A DNA stretch of 64,000 bases. Source: Microbispora corallina (GTDB lineage Bacteria > Actinomycetota > Actinomycetes > Streptosporangiales > Streptosporangiaceae). The notes under the pieces were generated by a model, which was not told the origin of the DNA, did not search any database, and saw only the letters and a program-made list of their open reading frames with translations. Below, piece after piece: positions 56,419 through 64,000 of the stretch (positions are counted from its first letter, which is position 1; the number at the start of each line of letters is the position of its first letter). Location: assembly GCF_016863035.1 (NCBI RefSeq), contig NZ_BOOC01000015.1, forward strand, positions 62,001 through 126,000. The letters run 5' to 3'. Both the position numbers and the translations under genes were made by a program.

Positions 56419-57063
56419 GTGAAGAATCTCCTCCGGTCACTCGCGGCGGTGCTCGCCGCCGCCGTCCTCCTCCCCGCCCTCACCCTCCCGGCCCGTGCCG
56501 ACACCGGCGAGAGCGACGCCCAGATCGCCGCCGAGTGGCAGACGGCCTGGGACACCTACCACTTCGCCACCACCACGCCCCCGCCCGCGCCGGGCTCGGG
56601 CCGCAGCCGGGTCACGTCCAGCATCTCCGTGGAGATCGCGTCGCCCATTGGGCACGTGTTCGCCGCCTACTCCGACATCAACCACCACATCGGCCGGGCC
56701 GCGTTCCTCACGCGGGTCGTCACGCACCAGCAGTGGGTCGACCATAACGTGCGGTACATCAACTTCACCGCGCTGGAGGACGTGCCCTACGAGGGGACCG
56801 TCGTCAACCTGAAGACCCACGCGCAGCAGCGCATCAACGACAAGGGCTACTTCTACGAGACCGACACCTGGTCGGAGCCGAACGTCGTCACGCACCAGAA
56901 GATCGTCTTCGAGTGCCTGGCCGGCGGGAGTACCCGGGTCACCGAGCGCCTCACGTTCGAGGCGGACACGTCGCTGATCGACTTCGTCGTCGCCAACGGC
57001 GTGGCCTCGCACCAGCAGACGCAGGCGGCCCTCAAGCAGGCGATCGAGAGCGGCCAGCTCTGA
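56419..57063 (+). CDS. Secreted SRPBCC/START-like protein
   Basis: 214 residues; GTG 56419 with GAGG six bases upstream. Signal peptide: KNLLRSLAAVLAAAVLLPAL, cleavage after ARA. The mature part has the polyketide-cyclase/START-like pattern: RVTSSISVEIASPIGHVFAA (strand then helix of an SRPBCC pocket), YINFTALEDVPYEGTVVNLK, TRVTERLTFEADTSLIDFVV, and a long C-terminal helix GVASHQQTQAALKQAIE. SRPBCC proteins bind hydrophobic ligands; export of one is unusual, and the ligand is unknown. The promoter carries an inverted repeat related to that of the preceding secreted gene. Confidence 0.78.
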   Translation: MKNLLRSLAAVLAAAVLLPALTLPARADTGESDAQIAAEWQTAWDTYHFATTTPPPAPGSGRSRVTSSISVEIASPIGHVFAAYSDINHHIGRAAFLTRVVTHQQWVDHNVRYINFTALEDVPYEGTVVNLKTHAQQRINDKGYFYETDTWSEPNVVTHQKIVFECLAGGSTRVTERLTFEADTSLIDFVVANGVASHQQTQAALKQAIESGQL

Positions 57064-57198
57064 TCCGACCGACCTGCGCCCCGGTGCGGGCCGCGCCGTG
57101 GCGCGCGCCCCGCACCGGGGTCCGGCCCGCCCCGGCCGGGACGGTGGCGGTCCCGATATTCGGTGGCCCGTCGCGGCCGCGTCGAGCAGTGTGGGCGC

Positions 57199-58443
57199 AT
57201 GACGACCGAGGCGCCGACCCCCGAGTTCCTTCCGGGGCTCGAACTGTCCCGGATCCTGTACGAGCAGGCGGTGCGGCCGATCCTGGCCGAGGAGTACCCG
57301 AGGCTGCCGTACGCGGCCGCGAGGCTCGGCCCGGGGTCGGAGGTGCTGGGGTTCGACACGGCGCGGTCCACCGACCACGACTGGGGCCCGCGGCTGGAGG
57401 TGTTCCTCGCGCCGGAGGCGGCCGCCGAGCACGGGGCCGGCGTGTCGCGGCTGCTGGCCGAGCGCCTGCCGAAGCAGGTGCGGGGATGGCCCACGCACTT
57501 CCGCCGGCCCGATCCGGGCAGCCCCGTCGCGCACATGGAGCCGACGGAGGGCCCCGTCGACCACCGCGTCACGGTCACCGATCTCGGCGGCTGGCTGACG
57601 GCCCGGCTCGGGTTCGACCCCGTTCGCGCGGAACCGGCCACCCGTGACTGGCTGGCGACCCCGCAGCAGAACCTCGCCGAGGTCACGGCCGGGGCGGTGT
57701 TCCACGACGGGCCCGGCTCCCTCACGGCCGTACGGCGGCGGCTGGCGTGGTATCCCGACCAGGTGTGGCGGTACCTGCTGGCCTGCCAGTGGCAGCGGAT
57801 CTCCCAGGAGGAGGCGTTCGCCGGGCGGTGCGCGGAGGTGGGTGACGACCTCGGGGCCGCGCTGGTCACCGGGCGGTTGGCGCGCGACCTGATGCGGCTG
57901 TGCCTGCTTCTCGGCCGGCGGTACGCGCCGTACGGCAAGTGGCTGGGCAGCGCCTTCGCGCGGTTGCCGGTGGCCGGGGCGCTGACGCCGTCACTGCGTG
58001 GAGCCGTCACGGCCGCCCGCCATCCCGAGCGCGAGCGGCACCTGTGCGACGCCTACGAGACCGTGGCCGCGCTGCAGAACCGGTCGGGACTCGCCGAGCC
58101 GGTCGACCCGGCCTGCCGGCCGTACCACGGCAGGCCGTTCCGGGTGCTGCACGCCGAGCGGTTCGCCCACGCGCTCGCCACGACACTCACCGATCCCGCT
58201 CTTCGCGGCCTGCCGCTGACCGGGAGCGTGGACCAGTGGGCCGACAGCACGGACGTCCTCGGACGGCGGGAGCCCGTCCGGGCGGCCGTGGACGCGCTGC
58301 TCCGGCGCTCCGCGCCCGTGCGGGACCCACGGTCAAGCGGAGAAGACGTGGTCGCTGACCAGGCGCGCGGCGCCGATCACCCCGGCCGTCCCGCCCAGGT
58401 CGGACAGGACGATGGGCAGGTTGCCGGTGGCGAGCGGCAGTGA
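57199..58443 (+). CDS. DUF4037-like protein with long antisense-overlapping tail
   Basis: 414 residues from ATG 57199. Nucleotidyltransferase-like N-terminus: FDTARSTDHDWGPRLEVFL contains the conserved Ser/Asp-x-Asp of minimal nucleotidyltransferases, followed by the DUF4037 region (WLATPQQNLAEVTAGAVFHD, WQRISQEEAFAGRCAEVGDD). It may transfer a nucleotide to a small molecule or protein, but this is unproven. The last ~37 residues, from about RDPRSSGEDVV on, are read entirely antisense to the 3' end of the convergent ROK gene (111-base overlap, 58333-58443) and do not look like a folded domain. A lost stop codon is likely. No operon partner. Confidence 0.82.
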   Translation: MTTEAPTPEFLPGLELSRILYEQAVRPILAEEYPRLPYAAARLGPGSEVLGFDTARSTDHDWGPRLEVFLAPEAAAEHGAGVSRLLAERLPKQVRGWPTHFRRPDPGSPVAHMEPTEGPVDHRVTVTDLGGWLTARLGFDPVRAEPATRDWLATPQQNLAEVTAGAVFHDGPGSLTAVRRRLAWYPDQVWRYLLACQWQRISQEEAFAGRCAEVGDDLGAALVTGRLARDLMRLCLLLGRRYAPYGKWLGSAFARLPVAGALTPSLRGAVTAARHPERERHLCDAYETVAALQNRSGLAEPVDPACRPYHGRPFRVLHAERFAHALATTLTDPALRGLPLTGSVDQWADSTDVLGRREPVRAAVDALLRRSAPVRDPRSSGEDVVADQARGADHPGRPAQVGQDDGQVAGGERQ

Positions 58444-59511
58444 CCGCTGGTAGACGACGCTGCGGATCTCCGCGAGCAGCGCGTGGCCGAGCCCGGCCAC
58501 CCCTCCGGAGATGACCACGAGCCCGGGGTTGAAGAAGTTCACGAGACCGGCGAGCACCGTCCCGACCTTCCTGCCGCCCTCGCGGACCATCCCCACGGCG
58601 TGGGCGTCGCCCGCGGCGGCCGCCGCGCCCACGTCCTCGGCGGTCAGCGCGCTCTTCTCGGCGAGCCGCTCCGCGAGGAACGGCGAACGGCCGGAGCGGG
58701 CGGCGGCCAGCGCGTCCCGGGCCAGGGCCGCGCCTCCGAAGTACGCCTCCAGGCAGCCGGAGTTGCCGCACGCGCAGACCGGGCCGTGGTCGTCCACCCT
58801 GATGTGGCCGATGTCGCCCGCGCTGCCGGAGACGCCGCTGTAGATCTCGCCGCGGACGATGATGCCGCACCCGATGCCCGTACCGATCTTCACGAGCAGG
58901 AAGTCCTCCGCCGACCGCGCGAGCCCGGCGTGCAGCTCCCCGAGGGCCATCATGTTCACGTCGTTGTTCACGAGCACGGGGCAGCCGAGCTCCTGGCTCA
59001 TCGCCTCCCGCACGGGATAGCGGTCCCAGCCCGGCATGATCGGGGGAGCGATGGGCGTCCCGTCGCGGAGGCTCACCGGCCCCGGGACGCCGATCCCGGC
59101 TCCGTGGACCTCGGTGACCACGCCGTCGGCGCGGAGCTTGGCGACCATCTCCAGCACCTGGTCGAGCACCGCGGTCGGTCCGTCCCGCACGTCCGCGGGC
59201 CGGGACAGGTGGCCCAGCACCTCCAGCTCACCGTTCGTCACGGCGACGTCGACGGAGGTGGCGCCGATGTCCACACCGAGGAACCGCAGGTTCGCGGCGA
59301 GACGCACGATCTCCGAGCGCCGCCCGCCGCGCGAGGCCGCGAACCCGTCGGACCGCACCAGGCCCAGCGCCGCCAGCCGGTCGAGCTCGAGGGCGATCTT
59401 GGAGCGGGACAGCGCGACGACGTCCCCGAGCTCGGCGCGCGAACGCGGGCCGTCGGTGCGCAGCAGACGGAGGATGCGTGCCTGGTGCACGTTCTCCGGG
59501 CGAGCCGTCAT
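58333..59511 (-). CDS. ROK-family transcriptional regulator (1)
   Basis: 392 residues from ATG 59511 (MTARPENVHQARI); ATG 59532 would add seven residues. N-terminal winged helix (ILRLLRTDGPRSRAELGDVV, LSRSKIALELDRLAALGLV). ROK kinase-like domain starts LGVDIGATSVDVAVTNG. The zinc-binding ROK signature is present with GHIRVDDHGPVCACGNSGCLEAY, containing the Cys-x-Cys...Cys ligands. Usually a sugar-sensing repressor of ABC importers or glycosidases. Divergent from ROK regulator 2; the gap holds a CAACTTT/AAAGTTG inverted repeat. Its 3' end overlaps DUF4037 by 111 bases. Target may be one of the CUT1 importers. Confidence 0.92.
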   Translation of the reverse strand: MTARPENVHQARILRLLRTDGPRSRAELGDVVALSRSKIALELDRLAALGLVRSDGFAASRGGRRSEIVRLAANLRFLGVDIGATSVDVAVTNGELEVLGHLSRPADVRDGPTAVLDQVLEMVAKLRADGVVTEVHGAGIGVPGPVSLRDGTPIAPPIMPGWDRYPVREAMSQELGCPVLVNNDVNMMALGELHAGLARSAEDFLLVKIGTGIGCGIIVRGEIYSGVSGSAGDIGHIRVDDHGPVCACGNSGCLEAYFGGAALARDALAAARSGRSPFLAERLAEKSALTAEDVGAAAAAGDAHAVGMVREGGRKVGTVLAGLVNFFNPGLVVISGGVAGLGHALLAEIRSVVYQRSLPLATGNLPIVLSDLGGTAGVIGAARLVSDHVFSA

Positions 59512-59566
59512 CCGCCTCACGCCGCCCTCCATCTCGGGTTCTTCGGACAGGGGAAGATCTGCGTGG

Positions 59567-59616
59567 CAACTTTATACTCTCCGGGCCGTACTTCCTTCTT
59601 CGGGAGGACAAAGTTG
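59567..59616. promoter_or_regulatory. CAACTTT/AAAGTTG inverted repeat between two ROK genes
   Basis: CAACTTT at 59567-59573 and AAAGTTG at 59610-59616 form a seven-base inverted repeat with a 36-base spacer, in a 274-base gap between divergent ROK regulator genes. TATAAA on the minus strand overlaps the first arm, so repressor binding there would block ROK 1 transcription. Loop-forming or paired operator half-sites are both possible. Confidence 0.45.
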
Positions 59617-59785
59617 GGCGAGGTCCGCGCCCGTGACGTCCAGGAGAGGCGCTCCGGCGGTCCGCGATTGGTAACCTCGATCGTGTGACGGGGTCCGCTC
59701 CGGCGCTCACGGGCGGGCGCGGACGCTCCGTCCGCCCCCAGCCGCCCACGACGATGACAGCCCCCGAGTCGTCAGGAACACCCAG

Positions 59786-61039
59786 ATGACGAGAGCCGGT
59801 CGATCCCAGGAGGAGATCCGCCAGCGCAATCTCGGCGCGCTGCTGCGCCACGTGCATCTGGCGGGCGCCGTCTCCCGCTCCGAGCTGGCCGACCGGATGG
59901 GCCTCAACCGCAGCACGATCCTGGCGCTGACCGCCGAGCTCACCTCGGCGGGACTGGTGCGCGAGGAGCTTCCCCGCGACACCGGCAGGGCGGGCCGGCC
60001 GTCTCTGGTGGTCCGCCCGGAGCCGGGCCGGTTCCACGTGCTGGCCTTCGACGTGCGGGTGGACCGGCTGGTGGCCGCGCGGGTGGGGCTGGGCGGCGTG
60101 GTCCTCGACCGCAGGGAGGCCGTCCGGCAGCGGGCGGGGGCCGACCTGGAGGACGTGGTCGGCGTGCTCGCCGGCTTCGGCCACGACCTGCTGCGCCGCA
60201 CGCGTCCCGGCTCGCTCTGCGTCGGGGTGGGCGCCGCCTACTGCGGGATGATCCGCCCCGCCGACGGCACGGTGCGGTACGGGCCGAACATGGGCTGGGT
60301 GGACCAGGCGTTCGGCACCGAGCTCGGCCGGCGGCTGGGGCTCGGGCTGCCGGTGCCGGTCGGCAACGAGGCCCACCTGGGCGCGCTGGCCGAGCACCAG
60401 CGCGGGGTGGGCATCGGCGTCCAGAACCTGGTCTACCTGCACGGCGACGTCGGCGTGGGCGGCGGGATCATCGTCGGCGGCAAGCTGCTGGACGGCGACG
60501 GCGGCTACGGGTGCGAGCTCGGGCACATGATGGTGAACCCATACGACGGGCGGCCCTGCGAATGCGGCTCCCGGGGATGCCTGGAGGCGGAGGTCGGCGA
60601 GCGGGCCCTGATCGACGCCGCCGGCCGCTCCGGCGACCTGTCCGGCCGGGAGGGCGTGCGGGCCGTGGTGGAGGCCGCCGAGCGCGGCGACCCGGCGGCG
60701 CGGGAGGCCCTGCACCGGATCGGCGACTGGCTGGGCATCGGGGTGGCCAACCTCATCAACCTGTTCAACCCCGGCATGGTGGTCTTCGGCGGGATGCTGC
60801 GCGAGGTGTACCCGGGCTCCGCGGCCCAGGTGCTCAGCCGAGTGGAGGCCAACGTGCTGGTGGCCTCCCGGGAGAGGGTACGGCTCCGCGTCTCGGCCCT
60901 CGGGGACGACGTGACCCTGGCCGGCGCCGCCGAGCTCGGCTTCGCCAAGCTCCTCGCCGACCCTCTCGACGTGCTCGCGGAGACGCGCGCGCGGGCCGGC
61001 ACTCGACGGCGCCGCACCCTCACTCCGACGACCTCCTGA
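59786..61039 (+). CDS. ROK-family transcriptional regulator (2)
   Basis: 417 residues. N-terminal helix-turn-helix (LLRHVHLAGAVSRSELADRM, GLNRSTILALTAELTSAGLV). The ROK domain begins VLAFDVRVDRLVAARVG and carries the cysteine-containing signature HMMVNPYDGRPCECGSRGC, with a glycine-rich VGVGGGIIVGGKLLDGDGG nucleotide/sugar loop. The conserved Asp of ROK kinases in the phosphate-binding DxGxT is replaced (FDVRVD), as expected for a pure regulator rather than a kinase. Divergent from ROK 1 and followed at 95 bases by an SGNH esterase and the convergent ABC importer, which are candidate targets. Confidence 0.92.
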   Translation: MTRAGRSQEEIRQRNLGALLRHVHLAGAVSRSELADRMGLNRSTILALTAELTSAGLVREELPRDTGRAGRPSLVVRPEPGRFHVLAFDVRVDRLVAARVGLGGVVLDRREAVRQRAGADLEDVVGVLAGFGHDLLRRTRPGSLCVGVGAAYCGMIRPADGTVRYGPNMGWVDQAFGTELGRRLGLGLPVPVGNEAHLGALAEHQRGVGIGVQNLVYLHGDVGVGGGIIVGGKLLDGDGGYGCELGHMMVNPYDGRPCECGSRGCLEAEVGERALIDAAGRSGDLSGREGVRAVVEAAERGDPAAREALHRIGDWLGIGVANLINLFNPGMVVFGGMLREVYPGSAAQVLSRVEANVLVASRERVRLRVSALGDDVTLAGAAELGFAKLLADPLDVLAETRARAGTRRRRTLTPTTS

Positions 61040-61088
61040 ACGCTTCAGCGGGATCGTTGACCCCCCTTCCGTGATCGACGTACGGTCC

Positions 61089-61116
61089 TTCGGCAACCGA
61101 TCGCAAGTCTGCCGAA
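61089..61116 (+). promoter_or_regulatory. TTCGGCA/TGCCGAA inverted repeat upstream of SGNH esterase
   Basis: Seven-base perfect arms, TTCGGCA (61089-61095) and TGCCGAA (61110-61116), with a 14-base spacer, ending 18 bases before the GTG start. Placed where an operator for the upstream ROK or another regulator would be expected; otherwise a weak 5' hairpin. Confidence 0.45.
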
Positions 61117-61134
61117 AGATGTCGGGGGGTCCAC

Positions 61135-62379
61135 GTGCTCAGGGGCAGTGCCGGCCGGCCGCCGGACGGCCACTGGGTCGGCACCTGGGTGTCGATGCCC
61201 CAGCTGACGGAGCCGGGCAACATGCCGCCCGCGCCGTTCGCCCAGGGCGACCTCGTCCTGGACGACAGCACGCTGCGGCAGACGGTCCGCGCGACGATCG
61301 GCGGGCGGCGGATGCGGCTGCGCTTCTCCAACGCCTTCGGAGGCGCGCCGCTGCCGATCACGAAGGCGTTCGTGGCGCTGCCGGTCGGGGGACAGGCCGG
61401 GGTGAGCGCCGTCAGGCCGGGCACCGCACGGCCCGTCACCTTCCACGGCCGGACCTCGGCCGTCGTCCGGCCGGGCGCCCAGGTGGTCTCCGACCCGATC
61501 GGCTTCGACGTCGCGCCCCGGTCCAACCTCACCGTGACCGTCTATCTCGCGCAGGGCCAGGCGTCGGCCTCCATCACCTCGCACCCCGGGTCCAGGACCA
61601 CCTCGTACATGGTCGCGGGCGACCACGCGGACGCGGCGGACCTGCCCGGCGCGACCACGGCCGACCACTGGTACTTCCTCAGCGGCGTCGAGGTGTGGTC
61701 CCCCCGGACGACGGCGGCGGCCGCCCTGGTGGGCGACTCGCTGACCGACGGCAGGGGATCGACCACCAACATGAACGACCGCTGGCCGGACCGGCTGCTC
61801 GACCGCCTGCAGTCCCGGCCCGCCACGTCGGGGGTCGCGATCCTGAACCAGGCGGCCGGCGGGAACCGGGTCCTCGACGACGGGCTCGGCCCCAACGTCC
61901 TGGCCCGGCTCGACCGCGACGTGCTCGCGCAGAGCGGCGTCGAGTGGGCGATCCTCTTCGAGGGCGTCAACGACATCGGCACCGCCGATGCCACCGAGGC
62001 CGCCCAGAAGCAGGTGGCCGACGACCTGGTCGCCGCCTACGACCAGATCGTCATCAGGGCGCACACGCAGGGCGTCCGGGTGTACGGCGCGACGCTGACG
62101 CCGTTCGGCGGCAACACCGGTTACGACGACGCGCAGGGATACCGGGAGTCGGCCCGGCAGGCGGTCAACGAGTGGATCCGCACCGGCCGCCGCTTCGACG
62201 CCGTGATCGACTTCGACAGGGCGGCCCGCGACCCGGCGAACCCCCGGCGGCTGCTCCCGGCCTACGACGTCGGCGACCACCTGCACCTGAACCCGGCCGG
62301 GTACCGGGCGCTCGCCGACGCCGTCCCCGCCACGCTGTTCGAGCGGAGGCCGCTGCCCCCGGGCTTCGGCTTCGACTGA
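61135..62379 (+). CDS. SGNH/GDSL hydrolase (rhamnogalacturonan acetylesterase-like)
   Basis: 414 residues; GTG 61135 with GGGGGG six bases upstream. An in-frame stop at 61072-61074 with no start codon between proves there is no longer form. N-terminal beta-sandwich-like region (VGTWVSMPQ, TLRQTVRATIGGRRMRLRFS), then the SGNH domain: VGDSLTDGRG with the catalytic Ser, GGNRVLDDG, LFEGVNDIGTADA and DHLHLNPAGYRALA with the catalytic Asp/His. Relatives are esterases acting on plant-polysaccharide acetyl groups and are normally secreted, yet no signal peptide is present, so this one is cytosolic or exported otherwise. Convergent with the permease operon across a strong terminator. Confidence 0.88.
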   Translation: MLRGSAGRPPDGHWVGTWVSMPQLTEPGNMPPAPFAQGDLVLDDSTLRQTVRATIGGRRMRLRFSNAFGGAPLPITKAFVALPVGGQAGVSAVRPGTARPVTFHGRTSAVVRPGAQVVSDPIGFDVAPRSNLTVTVYLAQGQASASITSHPGSRTTSYMVAGDHADAADLPGATTADHWYFLSGVEVWSPRTTAAAALVGDSLTDGRGSTTNMNDRWPDRLLDRLQSRPATSGVAILNQAAGGNRVLDDGLGPNVLARLDRDVLAQSGVEWAILFEGVNDIGTADATEAAQKQVADDLVAAYDQIVIRAHTQGVRVYGATLTPFGGNTGYDDAQGYRESARQAVNEWIRTGRRFDAVIDFDRAARDPANPRRLLPAYDVGDHLHLNPAGYRALADAVPATLFERRPLPPGFGFD

Positions 62380-62392
62380 CCCCCTCCCCGCT

Positions 62393-62464
62393 CCCGTACG
62401 CGGATGTGACGCCGCGCCGCCCGGCGGAGGGTGACGGGCGGCGCGGCGTCGGGAGCCGTACGGG
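62393..62464. terminator. Bidirectional terminator/cruciform
   Basis: Core stem of 15 perfect pairs, GACGCCGCGCCGCCC (62408-62422) with GGGCGGCGCGGCGTC (62436-62450), loop of 13. An outer pair of arms, CCCGTACG (62393-62400) and CGTACGGG (62457-62464), flanks it. It lies exactly between the convergent SGNH esterase and ABC permease genes and ends two bases before the latter's stop codon. Symmetry fits termination from both sides. Confidence 0.8.
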
Positions 62465-62466
62465 AC

Positions 62467-63354
62467 TCAGCCCTTGTCGGCCCCCAGCGTGAGGCCCGCG
62501 ACGAAGTGCCGTTGCAGGGCCAGGTACACGACCAGCGTCGGGATCACGGTGATGGTGGCCCCGGCCGCGATCATGTTGTAGTCGAGCAGGAACTGCCCCT
62601 GCAGGTTGGTGATCCCCGTGGTGACCGGCAGCCGGTCGCCGTTGTGGATGAACAGCAGCGGCCAGAAGTAGTCGTTGTAGAGCCAGACGACCTCGAGCGT
62701 GGCCAGCGCGGCGAGCGCCGGGCGCGACAGGGGCAGGATGACCCGGCTGAACTGCTGCCAGACGCTCGCGCCGTCCACGAGGGCCGCCTCGGTCAGCGCG
62801 GCGGGCAGCGCCTTCATGTAGTTGGCCAGCACGAACGTGCAGAAGCCGAGCTGGAAGGCGGTCTCCACGGCGATGACGGCGTAGTAGGTGTCGAGCAGGG
62901 TGCCCGAGCTGCTGACCGAGTACGGCAGCGGGGTGTGCTTGAACATCTCGAACAGCGGCGCGGCGAGCACCTGCGGCGGCAGCATGTTGCCCGCCGTGAA
63001 CAGCACCAGCAGCGTGATGTTGAAGCGCCACCTGAAGCGGCTCACCCCGAACGCCATCATCGAGGCGAGCGCGAGCGTGAGCACCACCGAGGGCACCGTG
63101 ATGAGCAGGCTGTTGCCGAAGTAGGCCGACATGCGGCCCTGGGTCCACGCGGTCGCGAAGTTGCCCAGGCCGAACGGCCCGTGCAGGCTCCAGTAGCCGT
63201 ACTTGTCGGTCACGGCCTTGGGGCGCAGGGCGGCGTAGAGGGTCCACAGCAGCGGGGCCAGCCACATCAGGGCCATGGCGGCGAGGAACAGGTGGGTGCC
63301 GGAGTGCCGCCGTCGCGGGCCCCTCACGGGCGCGGTCGCGGGAACGGGTGTCAC
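62467..63354 (-). CDS. Carbohydrate ABC transporter permease (MalG-like)
   Basis: 295 residues; GTG start overlaps the upstream permease stop (GTGA). Six-span MalG-like subunit: first span MALMWLAPLLWTLYAAL, conserved LFTAGNMLPPQVL, FCTFVLANYMKALPAALTEA, EAA loop ALVDGASVWQQFSRVILP, and LQGQFLLDYNMIAAG. It is a clear paralogue of the permease at 194-1117, with the same C-terminal TLGADKG/ALGSTKG ending. Second gene of a permease pair whose upstream binding protein must lie beyond 64000. The ROK regulators and esterase next door are possible functional partners. Confidence 0.93.
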   Translation of the reverse strand: MTPVPATAPVRGPRRRHSGTHLFLAAMALMWLAPLLWTLYAALRPKAVTDKYGYWSLHGPFGLGNFATAWTQGRMSAYFGNSLLITVPSVVLTLALASMMAFGVSRFRWRFNITLLVLFTAGNMLPPQVLAAPLFEMFKHTPLPYSVSSSGTLLDTYYAVIAVETAFQLGFCTFVLANYMKALPAALTEAALVDGASVWQQFSRVILPLSRPALAALATLEVVWLYNDYFWPLLFIHNGDRLPVTTGITNLQGQFLLDYNMIAAGATITVIPTLVVYLALQRHFVAGLTLGADKG

Positions 63355-64000
63355 GAGTCGGCCCTCCGGAACGTGCGGACCAGGTAGTAGACGATGGGCC
63401 CGAGCGAGACGACCAGCAGGATGACCGCGAGGGCCGATCCGACGCCGATCACCTGGCCCTCGCCCACCAGGTTCTGGATCACCAGGACGCTGAGGAGTTC
63501 GAGGCCGTTGGTGCCGCGGTTGATCAGGTACACGATGTCGAAGGCCCGCAGGGCCTCGATGATCGTGATGACCACGACCACGATGTTGACGGGCCGCATG
63601 GCCGGGAACACGACGCGGAGGAACGTCTGGCGGGCGCCGGCGCCGTCGAGGGCGGCGGCCTCCCGGAGGCTGGGGTCGACGCCCTTGAGGCCGGCGAGGT
63701 AGAGCACCATGACGTAGCCGGAGTGCCGCCAGGTGGTGGCGACGAGCGCGGCCCACAGGTTGACGTCGGAGTCGCCGAACCAGTCGACCGCCCCCGGCGT
63801 GCCGGCAGTGCCGAGCAGGTTGTTCACCAGGCCCTGGTCGCGGGCGTAGACCAGCTGCCAGATGATGCCGACCATGACCATCGACAGCATCACCGGCGTG
63901 AAGAACACGCTCTGGTAGAGGCGGCTGCCGCGGATCCGCTGGTCGAGCAGCACCGCGAGCAGCAGCCCGAGCGGGGTCGCCACCAGCGCGAGGAAGGCCA
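63351..64000 (-). CDS. Carbohydrate ABC transporter permease (MalF-like), 5'-truncated by window edge
   Basis: At least 216 residues, the C-terminal two thirds of a MalF-like permease; the frame is open to position 64000, so the start is outside the window. Visible features: ATPLGLLLAVLLDQRIRGSR, SVFFTPVMLSMVMVGIIWQL, the EAA loop REAAALDGAGARQTFLRVVFP, and the last span ALAVILLVVSLGPIVYYLV. Motifs match the permease at 1114-2034 closely (YQSVLFLPVML versus YQSVFFTPVML; LAGLKAVDPSL versus LAGLKGVDPSL). It forms the channel with the MalG-like protein at 62467. Sugar unknown. Confidence 0.92.
   Translation of the reverse strand, partial: AFLALVATPLGLLLAVLLDQRIRGSRLYQSVFFTPVMLSMVMVGIIWQLVYARDQGLVNNLLGTAGTPGAVDWFGDSDVNLWAALVATTWRHSGYVMVLYLAGLKGVDPSLREAAALDGAGARQTFLRVVFPAMRPVNIVVVVITIIEALRAFDIVYLINRGTNGLELLSVLVIQNLVGEGQVIGVGSALAVILLVVSLGPIVYYLVRTFRRADS

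Noticed and set aside
1-64000. Insertion sequences, integrase, attachment sites, rRNA operon or origin
   Set aside because: No transposase or integrase motifs, no long terminal repeats or DnaA-box clusters were seen.

Overview
The window is very G+C-rich, with nearly every third codon position G or C, frequent GTG starts, many 1-4 base start/stop overlaps and short intergenic gaps. With its CUT1 sugar importers lacking a local ATPase, NarL-type two-component pairs, an ECF41 sigma factor, a TetR-ferredoxin-P450 unit and a Pls-type NRPS, it looks like the chromosome of a filamentous actinomycete, most likely Streptosporangiales or a relative. That placement is an inference from style and gene content. 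No rRNA, tRNA, CRISPR array, insertion sequence or phage gene was found.

Left part (1-21.8 kb). A CUT1 sugar-importer operon on the minus strand (194-3401) is followed by a small protein of unknown family, a secreted phosphodiester glycosidase and a secreted GH16 glucanase with three F5/8C domains. Next come a hotdog thioesterase, an AviRa-like 23S rRNA methyltransferase with a long structured leader, a divergent NmrA-like reductase/ECF41 sigma pair, and two methyltransferase-like genes, one of them internally deleted. A secreted block (13.4-17.6 kb) holds an SGNH hydrolase and two CHAP amidases. The hydrolase and one amidase share a ~90-residue cysteine-containing module. A two-component pair and a GH36 alpha-galactosidase follow.

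Middle part (22.0-42.3 kb). A compact RiPP operon encodes a 51-residue precursor with a GA-type leader, an ATP-grasp maturase, a PpiC-related maturation protein and a C39-peptidase ABC exporter; a strong hairpin lies between precursor and maturase. After a HAD dehalogenase come a TetR-ferredoxin-P450 operon with an apparently leaderless promoter, and an FAD monooxygenase divergent from a TetR gene over twin operators. A second two-component system and a DUF418 membrane protein precede a 1354-residue Pls-type NRPS (A-T-membrane/left-handed beta-helix), a BPL-N protein and a secreted M1 metallopeptidase. The adenylation pocket resembles those that select basic amino acids, so this may be a cationic homopoly(amino acid) locus with its own hydrolase.

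Right part (42.4-64 kb). A probable hydantoin/thiohydantoin catabolic operon contains an NCS1 transporter, a hydantoinase/oxoprolinase, three tandem DUF917 (thiohydantoin desulfurase family) proteins and a PucR regulator. Two DUF3147 membrane proteins follow. A sugar-oxidation locus has an IclR-lactonase-dehydrogenase operon divergent from an IlvD/Edd dehydratase. Two small secreted proteins each follow a related GATC-rich inverted repeat. The window closes with a DUF4037 protein, two ROK regulators, an SGNH esterase and a second CUT1 permease pair running off the right edge.
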